A stretch of DNA of 64,000 bases from JBBSBL01 sp046330255 (GTDB taxonomy: Bacteria; Actinomycetota; Thermoleophilia; Solirubrobacterales; Solirubrobacteraceae): the NCBI GenBank assembly GCA_046330255.1, contig JAXLTC010000002.1, forward strand, positions 62,001 through 126,000. Reading direction: 5' to 3'. The first letter of the stretch is position 1. Each line of letters begins with the position of its first letter. A model generated the notes under the pieces. That model saw only the letters and a program-made list of their open reading frames with translations. It searched no databases and was not told where the DNA came from. A program made the position numbers and the translations under genes. Shown here piece by piece: positions 32,363-41,392 of this stretch.

Positions 32363-33953
32363 GCGGATCGCGCCGAGCGCCGGAAGCGTGGCGGGAGCGC
32401 GGCCGGCACGTGCGGATGTAGCGCGGCACGCGGCGCTGGCGGTCGCGGCGCTCACCGCCGCCGGGCTGGCCCTTCGCCTCTCCGCGCTCGGCGAGAGCCT
32501 CTGGGGCGACGAGCTGTTCACCTATGCGGTCTCGGTCCCGGGGCTGGGCGGGATCGGCGAGCGCATACGCCAGTTCGAGCTCAACCCGCCGCTCTTCTTC
32601 GTCTTCGCGGCGCTCGCCGCGAAGCTCGGCGACCCGGCGATCACGCTGCGGCTGCCCTCGATCGCGCTCGGCACGGCATCGATCCCGCTCGTCTACCTGC
32701 TCGGCCTGCGCACGGTCGGGCGAGGCCCCGCCCTGCTCGGGACCGCGATGTTCGCGCTCTCCCCCTTCGACGTGTTCTACGGGACCGAGGCGCGCGCCTA
32801 CGCGTCGGTCGTCTTCTTCGCGCTGGTGGCCGCGCTCGCGCTGCTGGCCGCGCTGCGTGACGGCCGTGCCGGATGGTGGCTCGCGTTCGTCGCGGCCTCC
32901 GCCGCGGCGCTCTACACCCACTACACGGCGGCATTCGCACTCGCGGCGCTCCTCGTCTGGGCGCTGTGGGCGCACCGCGAGCGCTGGCGGGCGATACTCG
33001 CGAGCGCCGCCGCGATCGCGCTGCTGTTCGCGCCCTGGATCCCGTCGTTCATGGACCAGAGCGACAAGTTCGCGCTCGTCGACCGCCTCACGCCGATCTT
33101 CGTGTTGCGCTCGCAGGCGCGCGCGCTGTTCGGCCACCCGTTCGTGAGCCTCGACGCGGTCCCGGGCGTCGCGGGCCAGGTGCTGATCGCGGCGCTGGCC
33201 GCGGCGGGCGCGTGCGTGGTTGTCGTCCGCGCGATGCGGCTGCGCCGCGAGGGTCGGCCGCTGCGTCCGAGCGAAGGGGTAGTGCTGCTGGCGCTGGTCG
33301 CCGTCGCGACGCCGCTCGGCATGATCGCCTACGCGAAGCTCGGCGGCTCCAACCTCGTGTCACCGCGCAACCTCGCGGTCTCCGCGCCCGCGTGCCTGCT
33401 GCTGTTCGCGGCGGCGATCATGACGCTCCCGCGCAGGTGGGCGCTGGCGGGCTCGCTGCTGGTCGCGGCGGTGCTCGCCGCGGGTGCGGTGCGCACGGTC
33501 GTGGCGCCGTTCCAGCGTCCGCAGACACGCGCCGCCGCCCATTGGGTCGACGCGCACGCGACGGCCGGAGCGCCGGTGCTCGAGTCCCCGTACTTCCTCC
33601 AGTTCGCGACCGTGTTTCCCAAGCTCGGCCCATTCCTGCTGCGCAGCGACACCCCGCTGCGCCGGGAGATCTCGCTCAGCTTCCGCCGCCCACACCCCTC
33701 CTACCTGCCCGTCGGCTTCGCGCCCACGCGCGCCGGGCTCCTGCCCCTCTTCCCGCGCTCCGCATGGGCGCGCGGACGCGCCGCCGGAGCGCTGTGGGCG
33801 ATCGCCGAGGTGCGCTCGACGTTCGCCGACGTGCAGACCACGCGCCTGCTGCTCCCGCGCCCGCCCGCCGGCAGCGGGCGCTGGCGGCTCGCCTCGAAGC
33901 GACGCCTGCGCGGCCTGATACCCGTCGTGATCCTCCGCTACGAGCCCGCATGA
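32343..33953 (+). CDS. GT39/ArnT-like membrane glycosyltransferase (copy 1)
   Basis: 536 residues, about 11-12 membrane helices. The first outside loop has LGESLWGDELFTYAVS with the catalytic-type Asp-Glu pair (about residue 57), then LNPPLFFVFAAL, LRLPSIALG, and SPFDVFYGTEARAYAS, the pattern of GT-C enzymes using lipid-linked donors (PMT_2/RgtA type). The C-terminal 120 residues are outside the membrane. It overlaps the GT2 gene before it by 20 bases and WecB after it by ATGA. A paralogue is at 44386-45858. Confidence 0.85.
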   Translation: MGATAGERIAPSAGSVAGARPARADVARHAALAVAALTAAGLALRLSALGESLWGDELFTYAVSVPGLGGIGERIRQFELNPPLFFVFAALAAKLGDPAITLRLPSIALGTASIPLVYLLGLRTVGRGPALLGTAMFALSPFDVFYGTEARAYASVVFFALVAALALLAALRDGRAGWWLAFVAASAAALYTHYTAAFALAALLVWALWAHRERWRAILASAAAIALLFAPWIPSFMDQSDKFALVDRLTPIFVLRSQARALFGHPFVSLDAVPGVAGQVLIAALAAAGACVVVVRAMRLRREGRPLRPSEGVVLLALVAVATPLGMIAYAKLGGSNLVSPRNLAVSAPACLLLFAAAIMTLPRRWALAGSLLVAAVLAAGAVRTVVAPFQRPQTRAAAHWVDAHATAGAPVLESPYFLQFATVFPKLGPFLLRSDTPLRREISLSFRRPHPSYLPVGFAPTRAGLLPLFPRSAWARGRAAGALWAIAEVRSTFADVQTTRLLLPRPPAGSGRWRLASKRRLRGLIPVVILRYEPA

Positions 33954-35026
33954 GAACGCTCTCGGTCGTCGGGGCGCGCCCGAACTTCGTGAAGATGGCG
34001 CCGGTGCTGGCGGCACTCCGCGCGCGTCTGCCGGAGGGCGAGCACCGCCTGGTCCACACCGGCCAGCACTACGACGCGAGCATGTCCGAGGACTTCCTCG
34101 CGGAGCTTCACATCGGCGAGCCGGACCACCGGCTCGGAGTCGGCTCGGGCAGCCACGCGGCCCAGACGGCGCGCGTCATGGAGCGCCTGGAGCCGCTGCT
34201 GGAGGCCGAGCGCCCCGACCTGGTGCTGGTCGGCGGCGACGTCAACTCCACGCTTGCCACGGCGCTCGTCGCCGTCAAGCTGGGGATCCCGCTAGCGCAT
34301 GTCGAGTCGGGGCTGCGCAGCTTCGACCTGACGATGCCCGAGGAGGCGAACCGGATCGTCGCCGACCGCTTCGCGGAGCTGCTCTTCATCCACAGCGACG
34401 AGGCCGCCGCCAACCTGCGCGCCGAGGGCCTGCCCGGCGACCGGATCCATGCCGTCGGGAACACGATGATCGACGCGCTGGTCGCGGCCGAGCGCCGCTT
34501 CCGCGCCGCGCGCGCCGCCGAGCGCCTCGGGCTGGAGCCGGGCAGCTACCTGCTGGTCACGCTGCACCGGCCGGCGCTCGTCGACGGGCCCCTGCTCACG
34601 GAGGTGATGGCGCGGCTCGCGGCCGTGGCCGGGAGCCTGCCCGTCCTCTTCCCGGTGCACCCCCGCACACGAGCCCGGCTGGCGGGCTCCCGGGCGGCGC
34701 AGGGAGTCCGCTGCGTGGACCCGCTGCCATACGTCGACTTCCTGTCGCTCCAGGCCGACGCCGGCGCCGTGCTGACCGACTCCGGCGGCGTGCAGGAGGA
34801 GACGACATACCTCGGCGTGCCCTGCTTCACGCTGCGCGCCAACACCGAGCGACCCGTGACCGTGCGTGCGGGGACGAACACGCTGCTCGGCCTCGAGCCG
34901 GCGCGGATCGCCGAGATCCCGGCGCTGCTGGCGGCGCGCGGGCCCGCCCCTCCGCCGCCACCGGGCTGGGACGGGCACGCCGGGGAGCGGATCGCCGGCA
35001 TCGTCGCGGGCCGGCTCGGCGCCTGA
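33950..35026 (+). CDS. wecB: UDP-N-acetylglucosamine 2-epimerase (non-hydrolysing)
   Basis: Interconverts UDP-GlcNAc and UDP-ManNAc. 358 residues, typical length. Motifs: GARPNFVKMAPVLAAL (about 8), HTGQHYDASMSEDF (about 40), VGGDVNSTLATALVA (about 87), HVESGLRSFDLTMPEEANR (about 108-125), TLHRPALV, and TDSGGVQEETTYLGVPC (about 280). The usual VxGDTxS is GGDVNST and the usual second His segment is HRP rather than HRREN. ATG 33950 overlaps the GT39-like stop. No wecC-like dehydrogenase is in the window, so UDP-ManNAc itself may be used. Confidence 0.9.
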   Translation: MRTLSVVGARPNFVKMAPVLAALRARLPEGEHRLVHTGQHYDASMSEDFLAELHIGEPDHRLGVGSGSHAAQTARVMERLEPLLEAERPDLVLVGGDVNSTLATALVAVKLGIPLAHVESGLRSFDLTMPEEANRIVADRFAELLFIHSDEAAANLRAEGLPGDRIHAVGNTMIDALVAAERRFRAARAAERLGLEPGSYLLVTLHRPALVDGPLLTEVMARLAAVAGSLPVLFPVHPRTRARLAGSRAAQGVRCVDPLPYVDFLSLQADAGAVLTDSGGVQEETTYLGVPCFTLRANTERPVTVRAGTNTLLGLEPARIAEIPALLAARGPAPPPPPGWDGHAGERIAGIVAGRLGA

Positions 35027-35109
35027 GCGCACCGCATGGCCGCCCGCGCGCCGCGCCGGGCACCCGTAGGAAGGCGGGATGGGCTGCACGCGGGTGCGCG
35101 CGGACGCTC

Positions 35110-35115
35110 TAGGAT
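35110..35115 (+). promoter_or_regulatory. -10 box TAGGAT, leaderless-type
   Basis: Nine bases before ATG 35125. No Shine-Dalgarno. Confidence 0.45.
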
Positions 35116-35124
35116 GCCGCGTCC

Positions 35125-37512
35125 ATGCCCGGCCGTCCGCCCCTCCGGATCGTCTTGGCGGTCGGCCTCGTGGCCGGCTGCACCCTCGCGCTCCAGGTCC
35201 TGCTGACCCGCATCTTCGCGGCCGCGCTCTTCTACCACTTCGCGTTCTTCGCGATCTCGCTCGCGCTGCTCGGCACCGGCGTGGCGGGCATCGCCATCTA
35301 CGTCCGCCCGCGCTGGTTCGCCGGCCCGGTGCAGCCGCTGCTCGCGCGCTGGTGCGTGGTGCTCGCGGCCCTGCTGCTCGTCGTCCCCGCCGTGCTCGTG
35401 CGGCTGGACTACACATACGCGAACTTCAGCTTCACCGCCTCGTTCGCCGCCAACCTGGGCGTCGCCGCGGTCATGGCCGCGCTCCCGTTCCTCGCGGCCG
35501 GAGTCGTGATCGCGCTCGCGATCCGCACCTACGTCGCGCACGTCGGGCGCGTCTACGCATTCGACCTCGCCGGGGCGGCGCTCGGCGCCGTGGCGATCGT
35601 CCCGATCCTGTGGCTCGTCCCCGCGCCCACGCTGGCGATGGCGCTCGGCCTGCTGGCGGCCGGCGCGGCGCTGCTCTGCGCCCCGCGCGGCACGCGCGAC
35701 CGGGCGCTCGCGGGCGGTGCCGCGGCGGTGGCCGCGCTCGCGCTGCTCGCCGCCGCGACAACCTCGCTCTACAAGATGCCGACGCACTTTGCGATCCCGT
35801 CGGTCGCGGATCGCTGGACGCCGATCAGCCGGGTCGTCGGCTACTCCGGCAAGGGCCCGCGAGGCGACGCGCTGGTCTCCTACGACCAGGACGTCGCGCC
35901 GGTGCCGTTCCACGGCGACGGCGGGCCGCTGCCGGACTGGCGACGCCTCGGGCTCGGGCCGCAGAGCATCGCGTTCCGGACCGCGCCGCCCGGCCGCGGG
36001 CTGATCATCGGGGGCGGCGGCGGGCGCGACATCTACAACGCGCTCAGCTCGGGGGAGCGCGGAGTCGACGTGATCGAGCTCAACCGCGCGATCCGCGACG
36101 TGGTCGACGGGCCGCTCGCGCGCTGGTCCGGCAGGCCCTACGAGCTGCCCGGCGTCCGCGTCGCGATCGGCGACGGGCGCTCCACGCTCGCCGCGCGCGA
36201 CACGCGCTACAACGTCATCAACATCGGGTTCACGAACACGCTGACGGCCGGCTCGGGCTCGGCCTACGCGCTGTCGGAGAACAACCTCTACACGGTCGAG
36301 GCCTTCCAGGAGTACTTCGATCACCTGAGCCCGGGCGGGCTGCTCAGCATCTCGCGCCTGTACCGCTTCGCCGGCGACGAGGTCCTGCGCGCGACGATCG
36401 TCGCGCTCACCGCGCTGAAGGCCGACGGGGTCGCGCGTCCCCGCGACCACGTTGTCGTGATGCTCGCAACCGACTCGCTCGGGGAGGTCTTCGGGACGGT
36501 GCTCGTTCGGCCCTCGCGGCCGTTCACGCCTGCCGAGGTGGCACGTTTCGACCGCCTCGCACGGGCGCGGCACGCCGAGGTGGTGTTCGCGCCCGGCGGG
36601 CCCTACCGGCGCGAGTGGCGGGGACTCGCCGCGGCGACGAGCCTCACCCGCTTCTGCGGCGACTTCCCGCTCAACGTCTGCGCGACGACCGACGACAAGC
36701 CGTTCTTCCTCAACTCCACGCGGCTCACCGACCTGGGCGCCAAGCTCCCGCCGGGCACGAGCTTCATCGCGCGCACGCCTTACGTCGTGCTGCTGATCGT
36801 GCTCGGCATCCTGGCCGTGCTCGCCGCGCTCGGGTTCGTGCTGCCGCTGGCGCTGCAGCGCACCCAGGAGCGGCCGCCGCTGCGATCGCTGGCGTTCTTC
36901 GCCGCGATCGGGCTCGGGTTCCTGATGCTCGAGGTCGTGCTGATCCAGCGCCTGGTGCTGTTCCTGGGCTTCCCGACCTACGCACTGTCGGTCGTGCTCT
37001 TCTCGCTGCTGCTGGCGACCGGGCTCGGGGCCGCACTCAGCTCGCGCTGGCGGGACCCGCGGCGCGCACTCACGGCCTCGCTCGCCGGAGCGTGCGTCCT
37101 GATCGCGCTGGCGGCGTTCGGGCTCGAGCCGCTCCTGCGCTCGCTGATCGACCTGCCGTTCGCGGCGCGGGTGGCCGTGACCGTCGCGCTGCTTGTGCCG
37201 GTCGGGCTGCTGCTCGGCGCCGCGATGCCGCTCGGGCTGGGGCGCCTATCCGCGCTGTACCCGTCCGGCGTCGTGTGGGCGTGGGGGATCAACGGCATCA
37301 CGTCCGTGCTCGCCGCCGTGCTCGCGGTGTTCATCGCGATCGACTGGGGCTACCGGGTCACGACGCTCGCCGCGCTCGCCTGCTACCTGGTCGCGCTCGG
37401 CCACGCGGCCCTCGGTCGCTGGCCCTCGCGCGGGGCGGCGCCGCCGCAGGGGGCACCGGACGCACAGGACGAGCACGCGGCGGTCGTCGCCGGCGCCGCC
37501 CGCGGCGCGTAG
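35125..37512 (+). CDS. membrane protein with spermidine-synthase-like domain (copy 2)
   Basis: 795 residues; same plan as the product of 3433-5922: about eight helices, a Rossmann domain with GGGGGRD (about 295), IELN, GDGRSTL (about 350), then NLYTVEAFQEYFDHLSPGG, TDDKPFFLN, and about eight further helices with GFLMLEVVLIQRLVLFLGFPTY, almost identical to copy 1. The Asp that copy 1 has in GFTDTYSG is Asn here (GFTNTLTAG), so the chemistry may differ. Substrate unknown. ATG 35125 has a leaderless-type promoter box. It lies between wecB and a methyltransferase-glycosyltransferase fusion. Confidence 0.85.
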   Translation: MPGRPPLRIVLAVGLVAGCTLALQVLLTRIFAAALFYHFAFFAISLALLGTGVAGIAIYVRPRWFAGPVQPLLARWCVVLAALLLVVPAVLVRLDYTYANFSFTASFAANLGVAAVMAALPFLAAGVVIALAIRTYVAHVGRVYAFDLAGAALGAVAIVPILWLVPAPTLAMALGLLAAGAALLCAPRGTRDRALAGGAAAVAALALLAAATTSLYKMPTHFAIPSVADRWTPISRVVGYSGKGPRGDALVSYDQDVAPVPFHGDGGPLPDWRRLGLGPQSIAFRTAPPGRGLIIGGGGGRDIYNALSSGERGVDVIELNRAIRDVVDGPLARWSGRPYELPGVRVAIGDGRSTLAARDTRYNVINIGFTNTLTAGSGSAYALSENNLYTVEAFQEYFDHLSPGGLLSISRLYRFAGDEVLRATIVALTALKADGVARPRDHVVVMLATDSLGEVFGTVLVRPSRPFTPAEVARFDRLARARHAEVVFAPGGPYRREWRGLAAATSLTRFCGDFPLNVCATTDDKPFFLNSTRLTDLGAKLPPGTSFIARTPYVVLLIVLGILAVLAALGFVLPLALQRTQERPPLRSLAFFAAIGLGFLMLEVVLIQRLVLFLGFPTYALSVVLFSLLLATGLGAALSSRWRDPRRALTASLAGACVLIALAAFGLEPLLRSLIDLPFAARVAVTVALLVPVGLLLGAAMPLGLGRLSALYPSGVVWAWGINGITSVLAAVLAVFIAIDWGYRVTTLAALACYLVALGHAALGRWPSRGAAPPQGAPDAQDEHAAVVAGAARGA

Positions 37513-37553
37513 CCGCCCGGTATGAGGCCGCGCGAGCCGCGCACCCGCACGAC

Positions 37554-37574
37554 CGGGTGGGCTAGTCTCACCCG
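37554..37574. promoter_or_regulatory. inverted repeat around a -10 box
   Basis: CGGGTG and CACCCG (6 bp each) flank the TAGTCT box at 37563-37568, which ends 9 bases before ATG 37578. The box is a leaderless-type promoter; the repeat could be an operator. Confidence 0.4.
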
Positions 37575-37577
37575 CCC

Positions 37578-39305
37578 ATGATCCTCCCCACGGCCTGCGG
37601 CATCTGCTCGGGCGGGCTCGAGCTGCTCTATCCCGGCCACTCGGCCGGCCCCAGCGCCGAGCAGTTCTCGCCCTCCAACCACGACGTCGGCGCGCACGGC
37701 GACCTCTACCGCTGCCGGGAGTGCGGCACGGTCCAGCAGCCCGCGCTGCCCGAGGGAACCGAGCTCCACGAGCTCTACCGCGACATGTCCGACGACGCCT
37801 ACCTCGCCGAGGAGGCCGGGCGCCGCGACACCGCGGCGCGGCTGCTCGACCTCGTCGGGCGCCACGTGCCGGCCGGGCGGCTCCTGGACGTGGGCTGCGG
37901 CCACGGCCTGCTCCTCGACGAGGCGCGGCGGCGCGGCTACGAGACGCTCGGGCTCGAGCTGTCGGCCAGCGGCGCCGCCTACGGGCGCGACATCCTCGGC
38001 CTGGACGTGCGCGAGCTGACGCTCGAGGCGCTGGAGGACGACCGCGGCTTCAGCGTGATCGTGCTCGCCGACGTGATCGAGCACCTCGACGACCCCGTGG
38101 CCGCGATCGACCGCTGCTACGAGCTGCTGGCGCCGGGCGGCGTGCTGTGCGTGGTGACGCCGGACCCGTCCTCCCCGACCGCGCGGCTGGCGGGCAGGCG
38201 CTGGTGGGGCTACCTGCCCGCGCACACCTACCTGCTGCCGCGCCTGACGCTGCGCGAGCTGCTCGGGGCGCGGGGGCTGGTCATCTCTGAGGACGTACCG
38301 CTGGTGCGGACGTTCTCGGCGCGCTACTGGGTCGCGGGCGCCGGCCAGCGCGGCGGCCCGGTCGGCGCGGTCGTCGAGCGGGCTCGCCGCGCGCTGCCCG
38401 CCGACGCCTCGCTGTCGCTGTCGCTGGGAGACGAGCGCGTGGTGCTCGCGCACCGCACCGGCGCGATCGAGCCCTCCGAGCACCTGGTGCGCGACCGCGG
38501 CGGCGAGCAGAAGGTCCACATCGTCCTGCCCGCCTACAACGCCGCCTCGACGATCCCGCTGGTCGCCGAGGAGCTCCCGGTGGAGGCCGCCGACCGCGCG
38601 CTGCTGGTCGACGACCACTCGCCCGACGAGACCTCCGCCGTCGCGCTGCGTGCGGGCTTCAGCGTGCTGCGCCACCCGCGCAACCGCGGCTACGGCGCCA
38701 ACCAGAAGACCTGCTACGTGCGGGCCGTGCTCGACGGCGCCGACGTGGTCGTGATGGTCCACGCCGACAACCAGTACGACCCGGCGCTGGTCGCGCGCAT
38801 GGTCGAGCCGATCCTCGAGGGCCGCGCCGACGTCGTGATGGGCTCGCGGCTGCTCGAGGACGAGGCGATCGCGGGCGGCATGCCGCGCTGGAAGTGGGTC
38901 GGCAACCGCTTCCTGACCGCGATCGAGAACATCGCGTTCCGCCGCGACTACTCCGAGTACCACACCGGCTATCGCGCGTTCTCGGCGGAGTTCCTGCGCC
39001 GGATCCCGTTCCTGCGCAACAGCGACGAGTTCGTCTTCGACCAGGAGATCTTCGCCCAGATCGTGGCGCAGGGCGCGCGCGTGATCGAGCTGCCGATCCC
39101 GACGCGCTACTTCCTCGAGGCCTCGAGCGTGGATTTCCTGACGAGCTGCCGCTACGGCCTGCGCACGCTGGGCGTCCTGGCGCGCTTCAGGCTCGACGAG
39201 CGCCGCCGCGACTGGGCGCTGCTGCGCCGGCCGGCCGCCGATCTCGGCGCGCCGGGCGCCGATCGCGCCGGCGAGGCGGCCGGCGGGCACGCGCCGGCGA
39301 CGTGA
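37578..39305 (+). CDS. methyltransferase-glycosyltransferase fusion protein
   Basis: 575 residues, two enzymes in one. N-terminal zinc-ribbon-like Cys pairs (CGIC about 7-10 and CREC about 46-49) lead into a class I SAM methyltransferase: LLDVGCGHGLLLDEA (about 100), VIVLADVIEHLDDP (about 165) and LAPGGVLCVVTPDP. From about residue 315 a GT2 domain begins: KVHIVLPAYNAASTIP, LLVDDHSPDET, HPRNRGYGANQKTCY, MVHADNQYDP (DxD), and GYRAFSAEFLRRIPF (DPM1-like). It could methylate a sugar and make its lipid-linked form. A fusion is more likely than misassembly because the frame is continuous and both domains are complete. Confidence 0.87.
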   Translation: MILPTACGICSGGLELLYPGHSAGPSAEQFSPSNHDVGAHGDLYRCRECGTVQQPALPEGTELHELYRDMSDDAYLAEEAGRRDTAARLLDLVGRHVPAGRLLDVGCGHGLLLDEARRRGYETLGLELSASGAAYGRDILGLDVRELTLEALEDDRGFSVIVLADVIEHLDDPVAAIDRCYELLAPGGVLCVVTPDPSSPTARLAGRRWWGYLPAHTYLLPRLTLRELLGARGLVISEDVPLVRTFSARYWVAGAGQRGGPVGAVVERARRALPADASLSLSLGDERVVLAHRTGAIEPSEHLVRDRGGEQKVHIVLPAYNAASTIPLVAEELPVEAADRALLVDDHSPDETSAVALRAGFSVLRHPRNRGYGANQKTCYVRAVLDGADVVVMVHADNQYDPALVARMVEPILEGRADVVMGSRLLEDEAIAGGMPRWKWVGNRFLTAIENIAFRRDYSEYHTGYRAFSAEFLRRIPFLRNSDEFVFDQEIFAQIVAQGARVIELPIPTRYFLEASSVDFLTSCRYGLRTLGVLARFRLDERRRDWALLRRPAADLGAPGADRAGEAAGGHAPAT

Positions 39306-39319
39306 GCGCGACCTAGGCC

Positions 39320-41392
39320 GTGCTCGATCTCGGGCAGTGGCTCGCCGGGCTCGCGCTCTGCGCGCTGGCGCTCGGTCCGCTCGGGTGGGGAGCCGTCAGG
39401 GTGCGGGCGCGCGTGCTGCCCGGCTGGAGCGGCGCGCCCGCCGCGCTCGCCGCCACGCTCGTCGCGCTCGCGGGGCTGATCCTGGTGACGGAGGCGCTCG
39501 GCGCCGTGGGCGCGTTCGAGCGCTGGCCGGTCGCGATCGGCTGCGCGCTCGCGGGGCTGGCGGCCGGCGCGCTGGCCGGGCGACCCGCGCCGCGCGCGCT
39601 CCCCCAGGCGCCGGAGCCCCCGGCCCCGCCGGCGGCTCCGGGGGGAAACGGGGCGCTGGTGGCCGGGATCGGCGCGGCCGCCGTCACGGCGCACTGGGCC
39701 GTGGGCCTCGCCGCCGCCTGGCGCGAGGGGATGCTCGGCTCCGACACGCTCGGCTACCACATGCCGCTCGCTGCGCGCTTCGCGCAGGACGGGCGGGTCT
39801 TCGAGCCGCTGTTCATCAACGCGGATTCGACCGTCACGTGGCTGCCGCACAACAACGAGTTGCTGCACGCGATCGGCCTGGTCCTGATGCGCTCCGACGT
39901 GCTCTCCCCCCTGCTTCCGGTCGCGTTCCTCGCGCTCGGGCTGCTCGCGGCGTGGACGCTCGGGCGCCCGTGGGGCCTGGGCGCGCCCGCGATGCTCGGC
40001 GCGGCGATCGTGTTCTCGTGGCCCGGCCTCGCGCAGAGCCAGCCGGGCTCGGCCAACAGCGACGTCGTCGCCTACGCGCCGCTGCTCGCCGCGGTCGCGC
40101 TGCTCGCATGCGGCGGGCTCGCGCGGCGCCCGCTGCTGCTCGCGGGGCTCGGCGCCGGGCTCGCGCTCGGCACCAAGCCGACCGTGATGGCGTCCGTCGG
40201 GGCGCTGACCCTCGGCGTGTGGGGCTGGCTCGCGCTGGACGCGCGCGCGGGGCGGCGCCCCGGAAACGAGGCGTGGCGCTCGGCGGCCGCCTGGGCGGGG
40301 ATGCTCGCGCTCGGCGCCGCCCCCTGGTTCCTGCGCAACCTCGTTGTCACCGGCAACCCGCTGCCGTGGTTCGGGCTCGAGCTCGGGCCGCTGAGCATCC
40401 CCGACGCGGGCAACGCGGTCGGCGACTCGATCTCGCGCTATTTGACCGACACCGAGGTCTGGCGCTCGGTCTTCGGGCCCGGCCTGAAGCGCGCGATGGG
40501 GACCGCCTGGCCGCTGGTCGTGCTCGCCGGCCTCGGCGGCGCGCTGGCATCGGTGGTGCGGCCCCGCTCTGCCGCGCTGCGCGTCGCCGGGATCGTCTCG
40601 CTGCTCGCCGCCGCGTTCTACCTCGTGACGCCGAACGGTGCCGCGGGGCCGCCCGGGTTCCCGGTGTTCTTCGAGAATGCCGTGCGCTACTCGATGCCGG
40701 CGCTGGCGCTGGGACTCGCGCTGCTCCCGCTGTGGAGGCCGCTCGAGCGCGCCGCGCGCTCGTGGTGGTGGGCGGCGGGCTCGGGCCTGGTGCTGGCGGT
40801 CACGATCCGCGCCGCCGGCTTCCAGACGCTCGAGCGCGTGCGGCTCGCGGTGTTCTGCGCGCTCGCCGCGCTCGTCGCGGCGCTGTGGCTGTGGCGGCGC
40901 CGGCGCGGCGACGGTCCGGTCCGCGCCGCGCCGGCGCTCGCGGCCGTGGCCGCGCTGTCGGCGGTCGCGCTCGTCGCCGGCGGCGGGTGGGCGGTCCTCG
41001 AGCGCTACCAGGACGGGCGCTACGCGGCGGGCGAGTTCGCGTTCACGCGCGCCATCCATCACGCGCGCTTCGCGACCGGGGGCTTCTACGAGAGCTACCC
41101 GTTCTACGGAGCGGACCTCTCCAACCATGTGCGCGAGATCGGCCGGCGCGGGGCGCACGGGAGGTTCGGTCCGCTGCCGGACTGCCGCGCCTGGCGCGCG
41201 GCGCTGGCCCGCTACGACCCGGGATGGGTGGCGGTCGCCCCCCGCGAGCAGCGCCTCTTCGGCCGCGGTGCGCCGCCGGCCGCGGCGGCATGGACCGCGA
41301 CGATTCCCGGCGCCACCGTCGTGCTGGCCCGGCCGGACGGCGCGCGCGTCTACCGGCTCTCGCGGCCTCCGGGCGCGGCGGGCTGCGCCTGA
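39320..41392 (+). CDS. large multi-pass membrane protein, GT-C glycosyltransferase-like
   Basis: 690 residues, about 13 membrane helices. The first outside loop carries MLGSDTLGYHMPLAARFAQ (Asp about 142) and STVTWLPHNNELLHAIGLVL, the style of GT-C enzymes (ArnT/PMT-like). SQPGSANSDVVAYAPLLAA and LGTKPTVMASVGAL (Lys-Pro) follow. The C-terminal 110 residues (after about 580) form an outside domain. Probably transfers a sugar from a polyprenyl donor. GTG 39320 lies 14 bases after the fusion gene, so they are likely co-transcribed. The 3' end overlaps the convergent GT2 gene by 43 bases. Confidence 0.78.
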   Translation: MLDLGQWLAGLALCALALGPLGWGAVRVRARVLPGWSGAPAALAATLVALAGLILVTEALGAVGAFERWPVAIGCALAGLAAGALAGRPAPRALPQAPEPPAPPAAPGGNGALVAGIGAAAVTAHWAVGLAAAWREGMLGSDTLGYHMPLAARFAQDGRVFEPLFINADSTVTWLPHNNELLHAIGLVLMRSDVLSPLLPVAFLALGLLAAWTLGRPWGLGAPAMLGAAIVFSWPGLAQSQPGSANSDVVAYAPLLAAVALLACGGLARRPLLLAGLGAGLALGTKPTVMASVGALTLGVWGWLALDARAGRRPGNEAWRSAAAWAGMLALGAAPWFLRNLVVTGNPLPWFGLELGPLSIPDAGNAVGDSISRYLTDTEVWRSVFGPGLKRAMGTAWPLVVLAGLGGALASVVRPRSAALRVAGIVSLLAAAFYLVTPNGAAGPPGFPVFFENAVRYSMPALALGLALLPLWRPLERAARSWWWAAGSGLVLAVTIRAAGFQTLERVRLAVFCALAALVAALWLWRRRRGDGPVRAAPALAAVAALSAVALVAGGGWAVLERYQDGRYAAGEFAFTRAIHHARFATGGFYESYPFYGADLSNHVREIGRRGAHGRFGPLPDCRAWRAALARYDPGWVAVAPREQRLFGRGAPPAAAAWTATIPGATVVLARPDGARVYRLSRPPGAAGCA

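Noticed and set aside
34546..36573. Minus-strand frame of 675 codons opposite wecB and the spermidine-synthase-like gene
   Set aside because: Charged low-complexity translation; plus-strand genes are clear.
39152..41158. Minus-strand frame of 668 codons opposite the GT-C gene
   Set aside because: Antisense shadow with repeating Arg/Glu/Gly; no motifs.
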